Counted from the first letter of the stretch, positions 27,467 to 36,758 are shown. The stretch is 64,000 nucleotides of DNA from Acidobacteriota bacterium (GCA_013289855.1 JABCZD010000001.1:62001-126000); one strand, 5' to 3'. Numbers and translations: made by a program. The notes: a model not told the origin generated them from the sequence alone.

Positions 27467-28467
27467 TCGTCATTCTTCGGGAAATCGTCGGGCGCCGGAG
27501 AATCGCCGGGAGCAGCCGCGCCAGAGCGTCGGATGTTCGCTACCCCCAAGGCGTTTCTTTGCCGCGCCGCTTCATAGAACAGCACCGCCGCGGCCGCGGC
27601 AGCATTCAGCGATTCAATGCCGCTGGCCATGGGAATGCGAATGCGCGCGTCCGCGTTGCGCTCAACCTCAATGGGCAGCCCGGCGCCTTCGTTGCCCACC
27701 AGGAGCGCCACCGGCGCGCACCAGTCCACCTGCCAGGGCGCCAGTAGCGGGGAATCGGCGTCCGCGGACTCGTGTACGCTGGATGCCAGCGTGCTGATCC
27801 CGCCCACGCGCAGTTGCGCCAGCAAAATCGGCAACGACATCCCGGGCAGCAGCGGCAGATGCAACGCCGCGCCCGCTGAAGCACGCAGCGCTTTAGGCGA
27901 AAATGGGCTCGCCGTCCCACTTTGTCCGGACGCGGCGGTCGCCGCTCCAGTCGCGCCAAAAGCCGCGGCAGTTCGCAGAATCGTGCCCACATTTCCGGGG
28001 TCTTGCACGCCGGCCAGCACCACCAACAGCGGCGAGCATGCACCCTCCGGAGTGCGCACCAGTTCGTCGAACGACGCAGTGCGGGGAACGACCAGCGCGG
28101 CCACGCCTTGCGGATGCTCGGTGTCCGCCAGCCCCTCGAAAAGCCGATCAGTGGTGTGCAGCACGGGGAAAGCAATTTCCGGACGCGCGATGTAGGGCGC
28201 CAGCCGCTCGCGATGGCGCTCGCCACTTTCGCTAAAGAGCACTGCGTCGATGCGGCAGCCGGAGCGCAGGGCCTCTTCGGTTAGGCGCACGCCTTCGACG
28301 CCAACCGCGCCGGTTTCGGTCGGCAGCCCACCGCGCAGCGCGATGCGAAACGCCTTCAGCCAGCGATTGTCGCGGCTGGTAAGCAGACCCGCGGCGCCAC
28401 TAACTTTCGCAGCGCCGCCAGCGCCCGCGGCGTTTCCTGGGCGCACGGCCTTGGATGCAGAGCCCAT
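27463..28467 (-). CDS. TrmH/SpoU-family RNA 2'-O-methyltransferase
   Basis: 334 residues from ATG 28467 (extensions to 28563 are less likely). SAM-dependent ribose methyltransferase with a trefoil knot: motif 1 GVQDPGNVGTILRTAAAFGA, motif 2 LLVGNEGAGLP, motif 3 ESLNAAAAAAVLFYEA. An N-terminal substrate-binding domain (about 45-130, VEGVRLTEEAL) precedes. First of the coupled four-gene unit. Target rRNA or tRNA position unknown. Confidence 0.9.
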   Translation of the reverse strand: MGSASKAVRPGNAAGAGGAAKVSGAAGLLTSRDNRWLKAFRIALRGGLPTETGAVGVEGVRLTEEALRSGCRIDAVLFSESGERHRERLAPYIARPEIAFPVLHTTDRLFEGLADTEHPQGVAALVVPRTASFDELVRTPEGACSPLLVVLAGVQDPGNVGTILRTAAAFGATGAATAASGQSGTASPFSPKALRASAGAALHLPLLPGMSLPILLAQLRVGGISTLASSVHESADADSPLLAPWQVDWCAPVALLVGNEGAGLPIEVERNADARIRIPMASGIESLNAAAAAAVLFYEAARQRNALGVANIRRSGAAAPGDSPAPDDFPKNDE

Positions 28468-28638
28468 ATACCGGGCAGCGTAGCACGGTTGCGGCATACC
28501 CTCCCATCGTCCATTGGCCTTGCGCGGCCGTGTCCTGCACCTCAGACCAGTAGGCTGGGTCATCGCGTTACGCTACGCTGTGCGAGCTTGCCATTCTCAG
28601 TGGGACCCTTCTCGTTGGGGGAACCACGCGAGGTTGCC

Positions 28639-29259
28639 GTGTACTGCGAGCATTGCGGACTAAAAATCTTCCCAGAGCGCCCCCTGTGTACCCGTTGTGG
28701 CGCAGCTCCGTCTCACGATTGGCTACAACTCATCAGCCTCGTTGTGCTACTCCTCGCCACCATTGGCAATTCCGTCGCCGCCATGTTTCTGCTGCCCAAG
28801 CTGTCCGCCGCGCACCCGTCCACGCTCTTCTTCCGCTGCTGGCTCTGGCTTGACCGCCAGAGCGCCGTGTACGGATGGATTCCCTTGGCCGCCACCCTGC
28901 TGCTGTGGGAATTTTTTGTGTGGCGCAAATTTCGCCGCGCCAAGCGCGAGACGAAAATCAAAGGGTGGATCAGTCGCAAGATTCTAGCCTTCGTTCTGGC
29001 CGCCGGTTTTGCGCCTATCCTCCCGTGGTGGGTCCCCGCCAATCAACCGTCAGAGAAAACGCTGGCCGCGCTGGCGCAATACCCCGGGTTACCTTGCGCC
29101 ATCTCCTGGGGCGGCGTGCTGATCGTGGCGATCGTTCTCTGCGTTAAAGCCGAGACCCGCAATTGCCTCCTCGGCAAAGGCAAAGCCCTCTCGCTGGTAA
29201 GCCTCGGCGCGCTGGCTTTGTTCCTGATGTTCACCCTGCTAGGCTGGTCGCTGAGCTAG
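28639..29259 (+). CDS. Zinc-ribbon membrane protein
   Basis: 206 residues from GTG 28639 with GAGG seven bases before. The N-terminus is a zinc ribbon (CEHC ... CTRC), followed by about four hydrophobic spans (near 30-50, 75-92, 110-125, 145-160 and a possible last one). Inner-membrane protein with cytosolic zinc ribbon by topology of this class; function unknown. Confidence 0.72.
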   Translation: MYCEHCGLKIFPERPLCTRCGAAPSHDWLQLISLVVLLLATIGNSVAAMFLLPKLSAAHPSTLFFRCWLWLDRQSAVYGWIPLAATLLLWEFFVWRKFRRAKRETKIKGWISRKILAFVLAAGFAPILPWWVPANQPSEKTLAALAQYPGLPCAISWGGVLIVAIVLCVKAETRNCLLGKGKALSLVSLGALALFLMFTLLGWSLS

Positions 29260-29339
29260 CGAGAGCCGCCATTCGCATCGTTCTTCTTTGACGCTCCACG
29301 CTGTGCCATTCCGTTCTCCTGCAAGTTGGTGAGTGCTGC

Positions 29340-29738
29340 ATGCCCGTGTTTTACAAAATCGATAAGGAACATCGGCTGGTGATGACCATGGGTTCGGGCG
29401 TTTTTGGTTTGGCAGCGATGCTTGCACACCAAGACCAACTCCTCGCCGATCCTGATTTCGATCCTAGCTATTCTCAACTACTGGATTTCACGCACGTCAC
29501 CAAGGTAGATATTGACGCGGAGGATGTCCGCAAACTCGCGGCGCGTTCTGTATTCTGGCCCTGTGCTCGCCGCGCCATTCTTGTGAACACCGATATCGAA
29601 TATGGCTTTGCCCGAATGTTTGAGATGCTTCGGGAGAATGCTGGCGAAAAAGGCATAAGGGTTTTCCGCAATCTCGATGACGCCCTGGCATGGGTCTTCC
29701 TCGCGGATACCTCTAGCCAAAGCACCGCTTCCGAGTAG
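29340..29738 (+). CDS. STAS/SpoIIAA-like protein, function unknown
   Basis: 132 residues starting MPVFYKIDKEHRLVMT. The beta-alpha alternation, the pattern LLDFTHVTKVDI and the RRAILV...AFGFARMFE-like stretch recall the SpoIIAA-like proteins common in environmental bacteria. No catalytic motif. A secreted gene follows 31 bases later. Confidence 0.62.
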   Translation: MPVFYKIDKEHRLVMTMGSGVFGLAAMLAHQDQLLADPDFDPSYSQLLDFTHVTKVDIDAEDVRKLAARSVFWPCARRAILVNTDIEYGFARMFEMLRENAGEKGIRVFRNLDDALAWVFLADTSSQSTASE

Positions 29739-29769
29739 ACGCTATGGTCCAACTATTGGAAAGGCTTCG

Positions 29770-30465
29770 ATGAAAACGCTTGGTCGAATACTCTTGTTGC
29801 CGCTATTGTTATCTTTCGGCGTCAGCGGGGAAGTTCCCGCAGGGTACAAAGGTCAGCCGTTTCAGGATGCCACGCACAACGGCGGCCCGCAGACCATTCC
29901 CGGCCGACTGCAGGCGGCCTTCTACGACCTCGGCGGTGAAGGAATTGCCTATCACGACGTCGACCCCATCAATCACGGTAGCGGAGAGTTAAACCACCAG
30001 CCAGAGCACTGTGAAGCGGGCGTTCCGGTGTCCATCTGCCGCTTTCGCGAAAACGAGGGCGTCGACATTTCCTACGTGAAGAAGGGGGCCGACCTCAACC
30101 ATCCCAACCTCGTCACGCCGGAGTGGCAGCAGTTGTATATCGGCTGGACGGAAGATGGTGAGTGGACCAACTACACGGTAGACGTGCGGAAGCCCGGCAG
30201 CTACCGAATTGTGGCCATGTATTCCCACGTCGCGCAGACCATAAATTTCTCGCTAAACAACCAGCCCGCGGCCGAGTGCAAGTTACCGCTCGATCCCACA
30301 ACACAAATCGCCATGCAGAATTATCCCCTGTGGATGGTCTGGCACGTCTGGAACCGGGCCGATTGTGGGGAAATAAATTTTCCGCAAGCCGGCCGACAGC
30401 TGCTTACGCTGCACTACAAGCAAGGCAACAATCTCGCGTATTTTGATTTTGTACCTAAGATGTGA
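29770..30465 (+). CDS. Secreted CBM6/CBM35-like carbohydrate-binding domain protein
   Basis: 231 residues from ATG 29770 (GGAAAGG upstream). A signal peptide (MKTLGRILLLPLLLSFGVSG) leads to a jelly-roll type sequence; YIGWTEDGEWTNYTVDV and SYRIVAMYSH are typical of family 6/35 carbohydrate-binding modules. It has no attached hydrolase, so binding rather than catalysis is likely. Periplasmic or extracellular. Confidence 0.75.
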   Translation: MKTLGRILLLPLLLSFGVSGEVPAGYKGQPFQDATHNGGPQTIPGRLQAAFYDLGGEGIAYHDVDPINHGSGELNHQPEHCEAGVPVSICRFRENEGVDISYVKKGADLNHPNLVTPEWQQLYIGWTEDGEWTNYTVDVRKPGSYRIVAMYSHVAQTINFSLNNQPAAECKLPLDPTTQIAMQNYPLWMVWHVWNRADCGEINFPQAGRQLLTLHYKQGNNLAYFDFVPKM

Positions 30466-30558
30466 AAGCCCGGCGTGCCGCAAAGAGCAATGCAAAATCC
30501 ATAGCCCTAAAAGAACGCGATTCTTCGAAGATTATACGAGGGCCAGCCGCAGGTTAGG

Positions 30559-30765
30559 TTATGTCCGCTCGACCGCGGTAACTCGTATTGGTACTGATTG
30601 CGTAAATCGTTTTGACCATTCCGCCGCGCAGGATTTGTGCAGCGACACCGCGATGTCCGTCTTGCCGGTGGATTCGTATCTCACGATGACCCCGTTCGCC
30701 TCCGTGATCGGGGCGGATGCTCGACAATACGCACAAATTTTCGTGCGAGTCTTCGCTTCATTCAT
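30559..30765 (-). CDS. Small cysteine-containing protein, unknown
   Basis: 68 residues with CAYC near the N-terminus and a further Cys (HKSCAAEW), which could form a small zinc site. ATG 30765 has AGGCGG upstream. It follows another small gene on the same strand after 13 bases. No family recognised. Confidence 0.5.
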   Translation of the reverse strand: MNEAKTRTKICAYCRASAPITEANGVIVRYESTGKTDIAVSLHKSCAAEWSKRFTQSVPIRVTAVERT

Positions 30766-30778
30766 CGCGTCCGCCTAT

Positions 30779-30979
30779 TCAACGATTCAAGAATTTAAGA
30801 GCATTCAATGCGTCTTGGATGGCCTGACGCTCTTCAGGTCCTGTCTTGCTGCTCATCATACGACTCCGAATCGCATCTTCGGCGGTGGCAATTTTGGCGT
30901 GCTTTTCCGCTGAATTCATTTCCAGTATTGCGGCAAGATAAGGTCCCTGCCAGCCGGGGTAGCGCAGTGTGTTGGCCAT
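30779..30979 (-). CDS. Small helical protein, unknown
   Basis: 66 residues from ATG 30979, which has GGAGG at ideal spacing; longer upstream starts lack this. Mostly helical and polar (EMNSAEKHAKIATAEDAIRS). Probably co-transcribed with the next minus-strand small gene. No family recognised. Confidence 0.55.
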   Translation of the reverse strand: MANTLRYPGWQGPYLAAILEMNSAEKHAKIATAEDAIRSRMMSSKTGPEERQAIQDALNALKFLNR

Positions 30980-31209
30980 GAGAACCTCCACAGAAGCAAT
31001 ACCATTAACCCTGTAGGAGTGTCTGTTCTGTTTGGCACACCGGACGATCGGCATGAAATTGCCGTCCCATCCACCGCTGAAAGCACGCTTGTCGGTGAAG
31101 TTGCGGTCAAAACTGTGCAAAAGTGAACAGCGAACAGGATCCAACTCAGATAGCATCAGCCAACTTCGGGTAGCTATAAGCCGCCGAAGATATCGAGGGA
31201 GACGCGCTG

Positions 31210-31626
31210 ATGGTCGCAGGTTCCCGGGTCTTCCGGATAGTCCTGTTTTCGGTGGTTTCCCCCTTCTCCGCGCCCGCTAGCGACTCGTTCCCCGCGGATC
31301 CGCAATCCGAATACGTCGGTCGAGGGGCCTGCGAGAGCTGCCAGCAAGACATGCCGAGCACAGGTTCCGTCGAACATTTCGAGTTCTCCCGGCACTCTGT
31401 TAGCACGCACCAGGAACAACGATGCGCGGCTGGCGATTCCGTTTTGAATTCCCATTGGCGCGCCGAGTACCAGGGTGGCACTCAAGAATGCCGCATGGAG
31501 TCCACTGAATTGCTGAAAAAACATCGCGCTATCTGCTGTGATACCCGTCACAGCATTGGAAGGGCTCGTGCTAATAGGCTGGGCGCATTTATGGTCGTCT
31601 CGGCTCAGTTTTGCGAAGGGAGTTAG
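31210..31626 (+). pseudogene. Decayed duplicate of the decaheme cytochrome N-terminus
   Basis: The frame begins with a signal-like segment and then reads EYVGRGACESCQQDMPST and SVEHFEFSRHSVS, which aligns with LYVGEETCKTCHEDMPSK and FVEHFETSRHFVT in the intact cytochrome next door. The heme His is lost (CESCQ for CKTCH), and after about 70 residues the likeness ends and no more CXXCH follow. It is a remnant of a partial duplication, and the Crp/Fnr-type site and probable promoter of the next gene lie inside it. Confidence 0.75.
31535..31554 (+). promoter_or_regulatory. Crp/Fnr-family operator upstream of the porin-cytochrome genes
   Basis: GCTGTGATACCCGTCACAGC is a perfect palindrome with arms GCTGTGA and TCACAGC spaced by 6, the TGTGA-N6-TCACA consensus of CRP-like regulators. 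A TAATAG hexamer at 31572-31577 would set transcription start near 31584, placing the site centre at about -40, close to class II activator geometry (-41.5). The cytochrome ATG is at 31629. Confidence 0.7.
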
Positions 31627-31628
31627 CC

Positions 31629-32609
31629 ATGAGCGAGTTCGTGCAGGCAAAACGCATGTTCGTCTTGCTGATCGGTCTCGCGCTTTCGTTACTCTCTCCT
31701 GCACGTTCGTTCGGGGGGCAATCCTCCTCGCAACCCGCCAAGACTAACTCCCATCAAGACACCTATTCGCAGCCCACCGATCCATCGCTGTACGTCGGTG
31801 AGGAGACTTGCAAGACCTGCCACGAAGATATGCCCAGCAAGGGTTTCGTCGAGCACTTCGAGACTTCGCGGCATTTCGTCACCACACTCGATAACAAGAG
31901 GGGGCCGCAGTGGCAAGGCTGCGAGGCTTGCCACGGTCCAGGCAAGGCCCACGTTGATGGCGGCGGCGACAAAACAAAGATCTTCAAGTTCGAGAACGCT
32001 TCCACGAAAGAAATCAACGCGCGCTGCCTCACGTGTCATGCCGGCGGTCCGCAGCACATGAATACCATCACTTCGGAGCATTCGCGGAATGACGTGAGTT
32101 GCATCTCCTGCCATTCGCCGCACCACGGCAACGAATCGGATTTCTTGCTGGTAAAGTCCCAGCCCGAACTTTGCTACACATGCCATCTCCAGCAAAAAGC
32201 CCAGTTCGACATGCCGTTCCACCATCGCGTGAACGAAGGGCTGGTCCAGTGCAGCGATTGCCACAACGTGCACGGTACGGTGGGTCCCAAACAGGTGCGC
32301 ACTTCCTCCACGCAAGATGCAGTTTGCTTCAAATGCCACACCGACAAGCAGGGGCCTTTTGTTTTCGAACACCAGACTGTGAAGGTTGATGGATGCCAGG
32401 CCTGTCATTTGACGCATGGCGGACCTAATCCGCACATGTTGAAACTGAGCAACGTCAATCTGCTCTGCCTGCAATGCCACACGATGTCAAGCTTCAGCGG
32501 GGCGCCCGGGGCTCCTTCGTTTCACAATCAGGCGAGCTTCTTTCAGTCTTGCACGCTATGCCACGTCCAGATTCATGGCTCGAACTTCGACCCGACCTTT
32601 TTCAAGTAG
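31629..32609 (+). CDS. Decaheme c-type cytochrome (MtrA/DmsE-like)
   Basis: 326 residues from ATG 31629 (GGGAG six bases upstream). A signal peptide (10-28) directs export. Ten CXXCH heme sites lie at about 61, 98, 133, 158, 182, 208, 233, 256, 280 and 308, evenly spread as in MtrA/PioA/DmsE cytochromes, with extra His ligands (e.g. SPHHG, FHHR). Such proteins sit inside an MtrB porin and carry electrons across the outer membrane. The next gene is that porin. Regulated perhaps by the Crp/Fnr-type site 75 bases upstream. Confidence 0.93.
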   Translation: MSEFVQAKRMFVLLIGLALSLLSPARSFGGQSSSQPAKTNSHQDTYSQPTDPSLYVGEETCKTCHEDMPSKGFVEHFETSRHFVTTLDNKRGPQWQGCEACHGPGKAHVDGGGDKTKIFKFENASTKEINARCLTCHAGGPQHMNTITSEHSRNDVSCISCHSPHHGNESDFLLVKSQPELCYTCHLQQKAQFDMPFHHRVNEGLVQCSDCHNVHGTVGPKQVRTSSTQDAVCFKCHTDKQGPFVFEHQTVKVDGCQACHLTHGGPNPHMLKLSNVNLLCLQCHTMSSFSGAPGAPSFHNQASFFQSCTLCHVQIHGSNFDPTFFK

Positions 32610-32684
32610 GACGAATGCTCCTTCTGCTAACGAGAAGATTGGCAAGCCCAGAGTGAATTTAAGGCCATCGAAAGGGAAAAATCT

Positions 32685-35387
32685 ATGAAAGGCCGACTGG
32701 AGGTTTACTGGATTCCTTCTATTGTCTTTGTGGCGGCACTTCTCCTTTCGCCTGTGGCGCATGCTCAGGATGACGCGGAACAATCGCCAGGTATTAATTC
32801 CGGCGATTACAACATCCACCAGAGCATCGAATTCGGCTATCGCTCGAGCAATATCAGCGGCAACCTGAGTACCTACAATACCTTCGAGAATCTCGGCTCC
32901 GGCCTTCGTCTATTCGATTCCAACTTTCAGATGCGCTCGCTGGACCACAAAGGATTGCTGTTCGACACGCTGACTTTCAGCAACTTTGGATATGGCGGCG
33001 ATCCCAACAACGTCTCGCGGATGCGCATCGAAAAAAATAAGTGGTACGACTTTCGCCTGCTGTTCCGGCGCGACAAGAACTATTGGGACTACAACCTCTT
33101 CGCGAACCCGTTGAACCCGGCCGCCTTGAACGCTCCGGGGTCTTTAACCACGGGTTGTTACGTGGGCCCGCCGACCACCGCTTTCCCACAAGGTGCTCCG
33201 GCTTTTTGCTCGAACCCCGCGGTGCCGCAAGATAGTTCTCTCCATTCTCTATATCTCACGCGCCGCATGCAGGACTACGACCTCACATTGCTGCCCACTT
33301 CCAAAGTGCGCTTTCGATTGGGATATTCCCGCAACCGCAATGAGGGTCCGAGTCTATTCACCACGGACTCTGGCACGATATCGGCCTTTGATCAGGTTGA
33401 AAGCTATACCACCAACGCGTACCGCGCCGGAATCGATGTCAGGGTCCTGCCGCGAACGACCATTTCGTTCGACGAATTCCTCACTTATTTCAAGCAGGAC
33501 AACACCGTAACCGACAACCCCACAGTCAATCCGGGCAATTTCGGATTCGTCCTCGGAACCGTCCCAGGACAGGGTACGCCGGCCGGTACACCAGTGGATC
33601 TGGGAAACATTTGGAGTACTCAAACAACGGCCGAAGCTCTCCCCTGCGCCACTCCGATCGTCAAGGGTACGACCAACACCGCCACGCCAACTTGCAATGG
33701 ATTCCTGTCCTATAGCCAGGTCGGCAATCCGCGGAACTTTATGCCCACGGAACGGCTGCGCTTCCAATCCAGCTATTTTAAGAATTTCGAAATGTCCGGT
33801 TCAGTAGGGTACAGCACTAGCGACAACGTAATTTCAGATTTCCTGGAGACCGTCAACGGATACACGGCCCGCAGCGCCGAGCGCGGCAGCACCACCGGAG
33901 GGCCGGCGGTGGCCAAGCGCATCTCTGTAAACGCGGATTGGTCGGGCGTGTATGCCATCACCGACAAGCTCCGCATCCTCGATACCTTCCGATATGACAA
34001 CTGGCGCATACCAGGGACGTGGAATACGCTCGACACCGCAGTGTACGGAACCCCCTCGCCGGCGCCGGGGGTTGTCGGTCTGTTGCTGTCACCCGGAACG
34101 TTCAACTCTACGACTTGCACGCAGGCCCTAAACTACAACCAGCCAACCTGTCCGCAACATACGGCGAGCTCCGCCGCCGATATAACCAATGAGATCGCCT
34201 CGCAATTCCTTGCGCAGAACATCAAATCGAATACCCTCGAGCTGCAATACGATTTTAACCGGCGATACAACGCTCACGTCGGCTACCTGTACACCAACCG
34301 GACGATCGCCAGTATGGCCACCGCCTTTGATGTCGGGGAGTTTACCTTTCCGGGTGGGCCCACGGGGACGGCGGCGAACGATTTTCTCGCGGCGCGTGGT
34401 GACTGCGCCCCCGTGCCACCCCCTGCCGGGACGCCTCCGACGGTGCCCGCAGTACTCCCTGCTGGCTGCATGCTGATAACTACCGGTCCTTTGGCGGGAG
34501 CCGTAGAAGAAGGTTCGCCAACGAACATTATTCCGGAGGCGGGGAACGACACCTCGCGCAATATCACTACCATCAACGAAAACGCGCTGTTGCTAGGCTT
34601 TGCCGCGCGTCCGATTGATGCTCTACGGATTACCAGCGATTTTGCGTTCGGCTACAATGATGAATCCTTTACGCGGATCGATCCCCGGCAAGTGCAGTCC
34701 TACAAGATTCATGCCAATTACAAACCGCGCCCGTGGGCAACATTAGACGGCGCTGTGGAGATTCATGAAAATCGCGACAACGTTGCAACCGTAAACAACC
34801 TGGAGCACGACCGCTCCTACAGCTTTGCCGCCATCTTGACCGCCAATTCGCGCCTGACCGTCGATTTCGGATACAACTACTGGGACGTCTATACCCAATC
34901 GTTGATCTGTTTTGCGTACTCCCAGACTTCCGCAAATCCCGCTCCCCCGCCCGCTACCGTGGTGGCCTCGGCGTTCCCGCCAGGGGTGCCGATGCTGCCG
35001 ACCGGACCGGGGTGCCCAATCGCGGGGTCACCTTCGCCGTTAGGAGCGCTGTCTACCTATACCAGCACGGATCATTTTGCTCACGCTGCCATGGTCTGGA
35101 AGCCCTTCAAGCGTGTGACCACGATAGTGGGTTATGGCGGAAGCTTTGTCCGCGGCAACACCATTTTCCTGAACCCCCTCACACCTTCGGGCACCCTCAA
35201 TTACAACTACCAGCGGCCCTACGCCTCCATTGCCATCGATATCGCTCGCGGTTTCACCTACAAGATGGCTTGGAATTATTATGGGTTCAGCGAGGCGGGA
35301 ACCACGAATCCATTTGGACTAGCGACGATTCAGTCGCAGGACTTTAACGGCAGCAATGCCACATTCTCGATAAGGTATTCGTTTTGA
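32685..35387 (+). CDS. MtrB/PioB-like outer-membrane beta-barrel
   Basis: 900 residues with signal peptide ending VAHAQD and AAGGGA upstream of ATG. The mature protein has alternating-residue beta strands rich in aromatic ends (e.g. LRITSDFAFGYNDESF, YASIAIDIARGFTYKMAWNYYGF) and ends in Phe (SIRYSF), the usual outer-membrane barrel signal. Motifs such as MRIEKNKWYDFRLLFRRDKNYW resemble the decaheme-associated porin family. It is longer than MtrB of Shewanella (about 700). It would sheath the adjacent decaheme cytochrome. No N-terminal CXXC motif is seen. Confidence 0.87.
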   Translation: MKGRLEVYWIPSIVFVAALLLSPVAHAQDDAEQSPGINSGDYNIHQSIEFGYRSSNISGNLSTYNTFENLGSGLRLFDSNFQMRSLDHKGLLFDTLTFSNFGYGGDPNNVSRMRIEKNKWYDFRLLFRRDKNYWDYNLFANPLNPAALNAPGSLTTGCYVGPPTTAFPQGAPAFCSNPAVPQDSSLHSLYLTRRMQDYDLTLLPTSKVRFRLGYSRNRNEGPSLFTTDSGTISAFDQVESYTTNAYRAGIDVRVLPRTTISFDEFLTYFKQDNTVTDNPTVNPGNFGFVLGTVPGQGTPAGTPVDLGNIWSTQTTAEALPCATPIVKGTTNTATPTCNGFLSYSQVGNPRNFMPTERLRFQSSYFKNFEMSGSVGYSTSDNVISDFLETVNGYTARSAERGSTTGGPAVAKRISVNADWSGVYAITDKLRILDTFRYDNWRIPGTWNTLDTAVYGTPSPAPGVVGLLLSPGTFNSTTCTQALNYNQPTCPQHTASSAADITNEIASQFLAQNIKSNTLELQYDFNRRYNAHVGYLYTNRTIASMATAFDVGEFTFPGGPTGTAANDFLAARGDCAPVPPPAGTPPTVPAVLPAGCMLITTGPLAGAVEEGSPTNIIPEAGNDTSRNITTINENALLLGFAARPIDALRITSDFAFGYNDESFTRIDPRQVQSYKIHANYKPRPWATLDGAVEIHENRDNVATVNNLEHDRSYSFAAILTANSRLTVDFGYNYWDVYTQSLICFAYSQTSANPAPPPATVVASAFPPGVPMLPTGPGCPIAGSPSPLGALSTYTSTDHFAHAAMVWKPFKRVTTIVGYGGSFVRGNTIFLNPLTPSGTLNYNYQRPYASIAIDIARGFTYKMAWNYYGFSEAGTTNPFGLATIQSQDFNGSNATFSIRYSF

Positions 35388-35527
35388 TGCGAACATTGCA
35401 GTGGACCCGAGACGAATAGTCGTAGGAGTATCCTTGGTGCGATTTGGTGGCACGGCCTCAAGCGAACCATGTATTTATTTGGAAGTTACGATAACCCATA
35501 CTGAAAAAGTCTATTTTGGAGGACTCT

Positions 35528-35872
35528 ATGGACGCAAAACGGAACTGGACCAGCATCGCGGCGCCATCGCTCATTTGCTTCGCTAGTTTGACTCTCTTCG
35601 CCTTGCCGGCGCGCCCGCAAACCGGCGGCGCAGCGCTTTTCAAGACGAAGTGCTCGGTGTGTCACGGCGCTGATGGCAAGGGCGCCACCGCGGTGGGAAA
35701 GGCAGACAAGGTTCGCGACCTGGGCTCCGCCGATGTGCAGAAGCAAAGCGACGCGGATTTGAGCGCCGTCATCACCAATGGAAAAGACAAGATGCCGGCC
35801 TATGGTAAGAGCCTGAAGCCGGATCAGGTCAAGGATCTAGTGGCGTATATTCGCTCGCTGGCAGCGAAATAG
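35528..35872 (+). CDS. Monoheme cytochrome c (class I)
   Basis: 114 residues from ATG 35528 with GGAGGA upstream. Signal peptide to about residue 32; one heme site CSVCH, and the distal Met is likely in GKDKMPAYGKSL. Periplasmic carrier. It is closely similar to the monoheme cytochrome at 37160, so the two are paralogs. Confidence 0.92.
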   Translation: MDAKRNWTSIAAPSLICFASLTLFALPARPQTGGAALFKTKCSVCHGADGKGATAVGKADKVRDLGSADVQKQSDADLSAVITNGKDKMPAYGKSLKPDQVKDLVAYIRSLAAK

Positions 35873-35922
35873 CCAGCCTGCGACCATCACGGACCAGCTG
35901 TGCGCGCTAAGGACTTGAACCG

Positions 35923-36555
35923 ATGCCTCCAGTCACAACTTTGATTGTCAGCCTAGCCCTGCTCACTGCCGCGCTGATTGGCGTCGTCGTGGCGCGCCCC
36001 AGCATCACCACCACGCGCGGCGGAAAAATTCTGGCCTTTCTGCTCCTCTTCTTTTTGCCGATCTTCTGCGGCGCCATGGGGGTTTCCAGCAAAATGGCGC
36101 AGTCGGAGACCACTGCTTTCTGTTTGTCCTGCCACACCATGGCGGATTATGGAAAAAGTCTTTACATCGACGACCCCAATCATATTCCTGCGGCTCATTT
36201 TCAGAACCATCGCGTGCCGCCGCAGGAGGCTTGTTACACCTGCCACACGGACTACGCCATGTTTGGCACGCTAAAGGTCAAGCTGAGTGGCCTGCGGCAT
36301 GTGTATATCTATTATTTGGGAACGCCGCCGGCGCCGCAAAACATCAAGCTGTATCAGCCGTTTAATAATCGCGAATGCTTGCACTGCCATCTCGGCGCGC
36401 GATCGTTTGAAGAGGGCGTGGTGCACACCGCCGACCCCGCCACTCTGCCAGCCATCAAAGCCAATAAACTTTCCTGCGTCTCCAGCGGTTGTCACGACGT
36501 TGTACACGATATTGCGCACCTGAACGACGCTAAATTCTGGAAGGAGGCCAACTGA
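35923..36555 (+). CDS. NapC/NirT-like multiheme quinol-linked cytochrome
   Basis: 210 residues. Two N-terminal hydrophobic segments (about 5-25 and 36-54) anchor it in the inner membrane. Four heme sites: CLSCH (67), CYTCH (104), CLHCH (152) and CVSSGCH (185). The last is a CX4CH site, an uncommon spacing. Such cytochromes (NapC, NirT, CymA) take electrons from quinol for periplasmic carriers. The stop overlaps the start of the next gene (TGATG). Confidence 0.88.
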   Translation: MPPVTTLIVSLALLTAALIGVVVARPSITTTRGGKILAFLLLFFLPIFCGAMGVSSKMAQSETTAFCLSCHTMADYGKSLYIDDPNHIPAAHFQNHRVPPQEACYTCHTDYAMFGTLKVKLSGLRHVYIYYLGTPPAPQNIKLYQPFNNRECLHCHLGARSFEEGVVHTADPATLPAIKANKLSCVSSGCHDVVHDIAHLNDAKFWKEAN

Positions 36556-36758
36556 TGGCCAGCACGAATCCGCTGGAAAGGCGTCTGCAAATTGCCGGGA
36601 TGTTGCTGATTGTTGGGCTGCTGATTGAGGCGGTCTGCTTGCTGTGGAAAGCTCCGATTGCGTTCATCATCTTCGTGGCGCTCGGAGGCTTGTTGCTCGG
36701 CGTTGGAGTGGTGGTCTATTTACTGTCACTAGTTTCGGCGCCGGCTAAATCTGGCTGA
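36555..36758 (+). CDS. Small two-span membrane protein coupled to the NapC-like cytochrome
   Basis: 67 residues with hydrophobic spans at about 14-32 and 36-60. Its start overlaps the cytochrome stop, which suggests translation coupling and a role as accessory subunit. No family recognised. Confidence 0.7.
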   Translation: MASTNPLERRLQIAGMLLIVGLLIEAVCLLWKAPIAFIIFVALGGLLLGVGVVVYLLSLVSAPAKSG

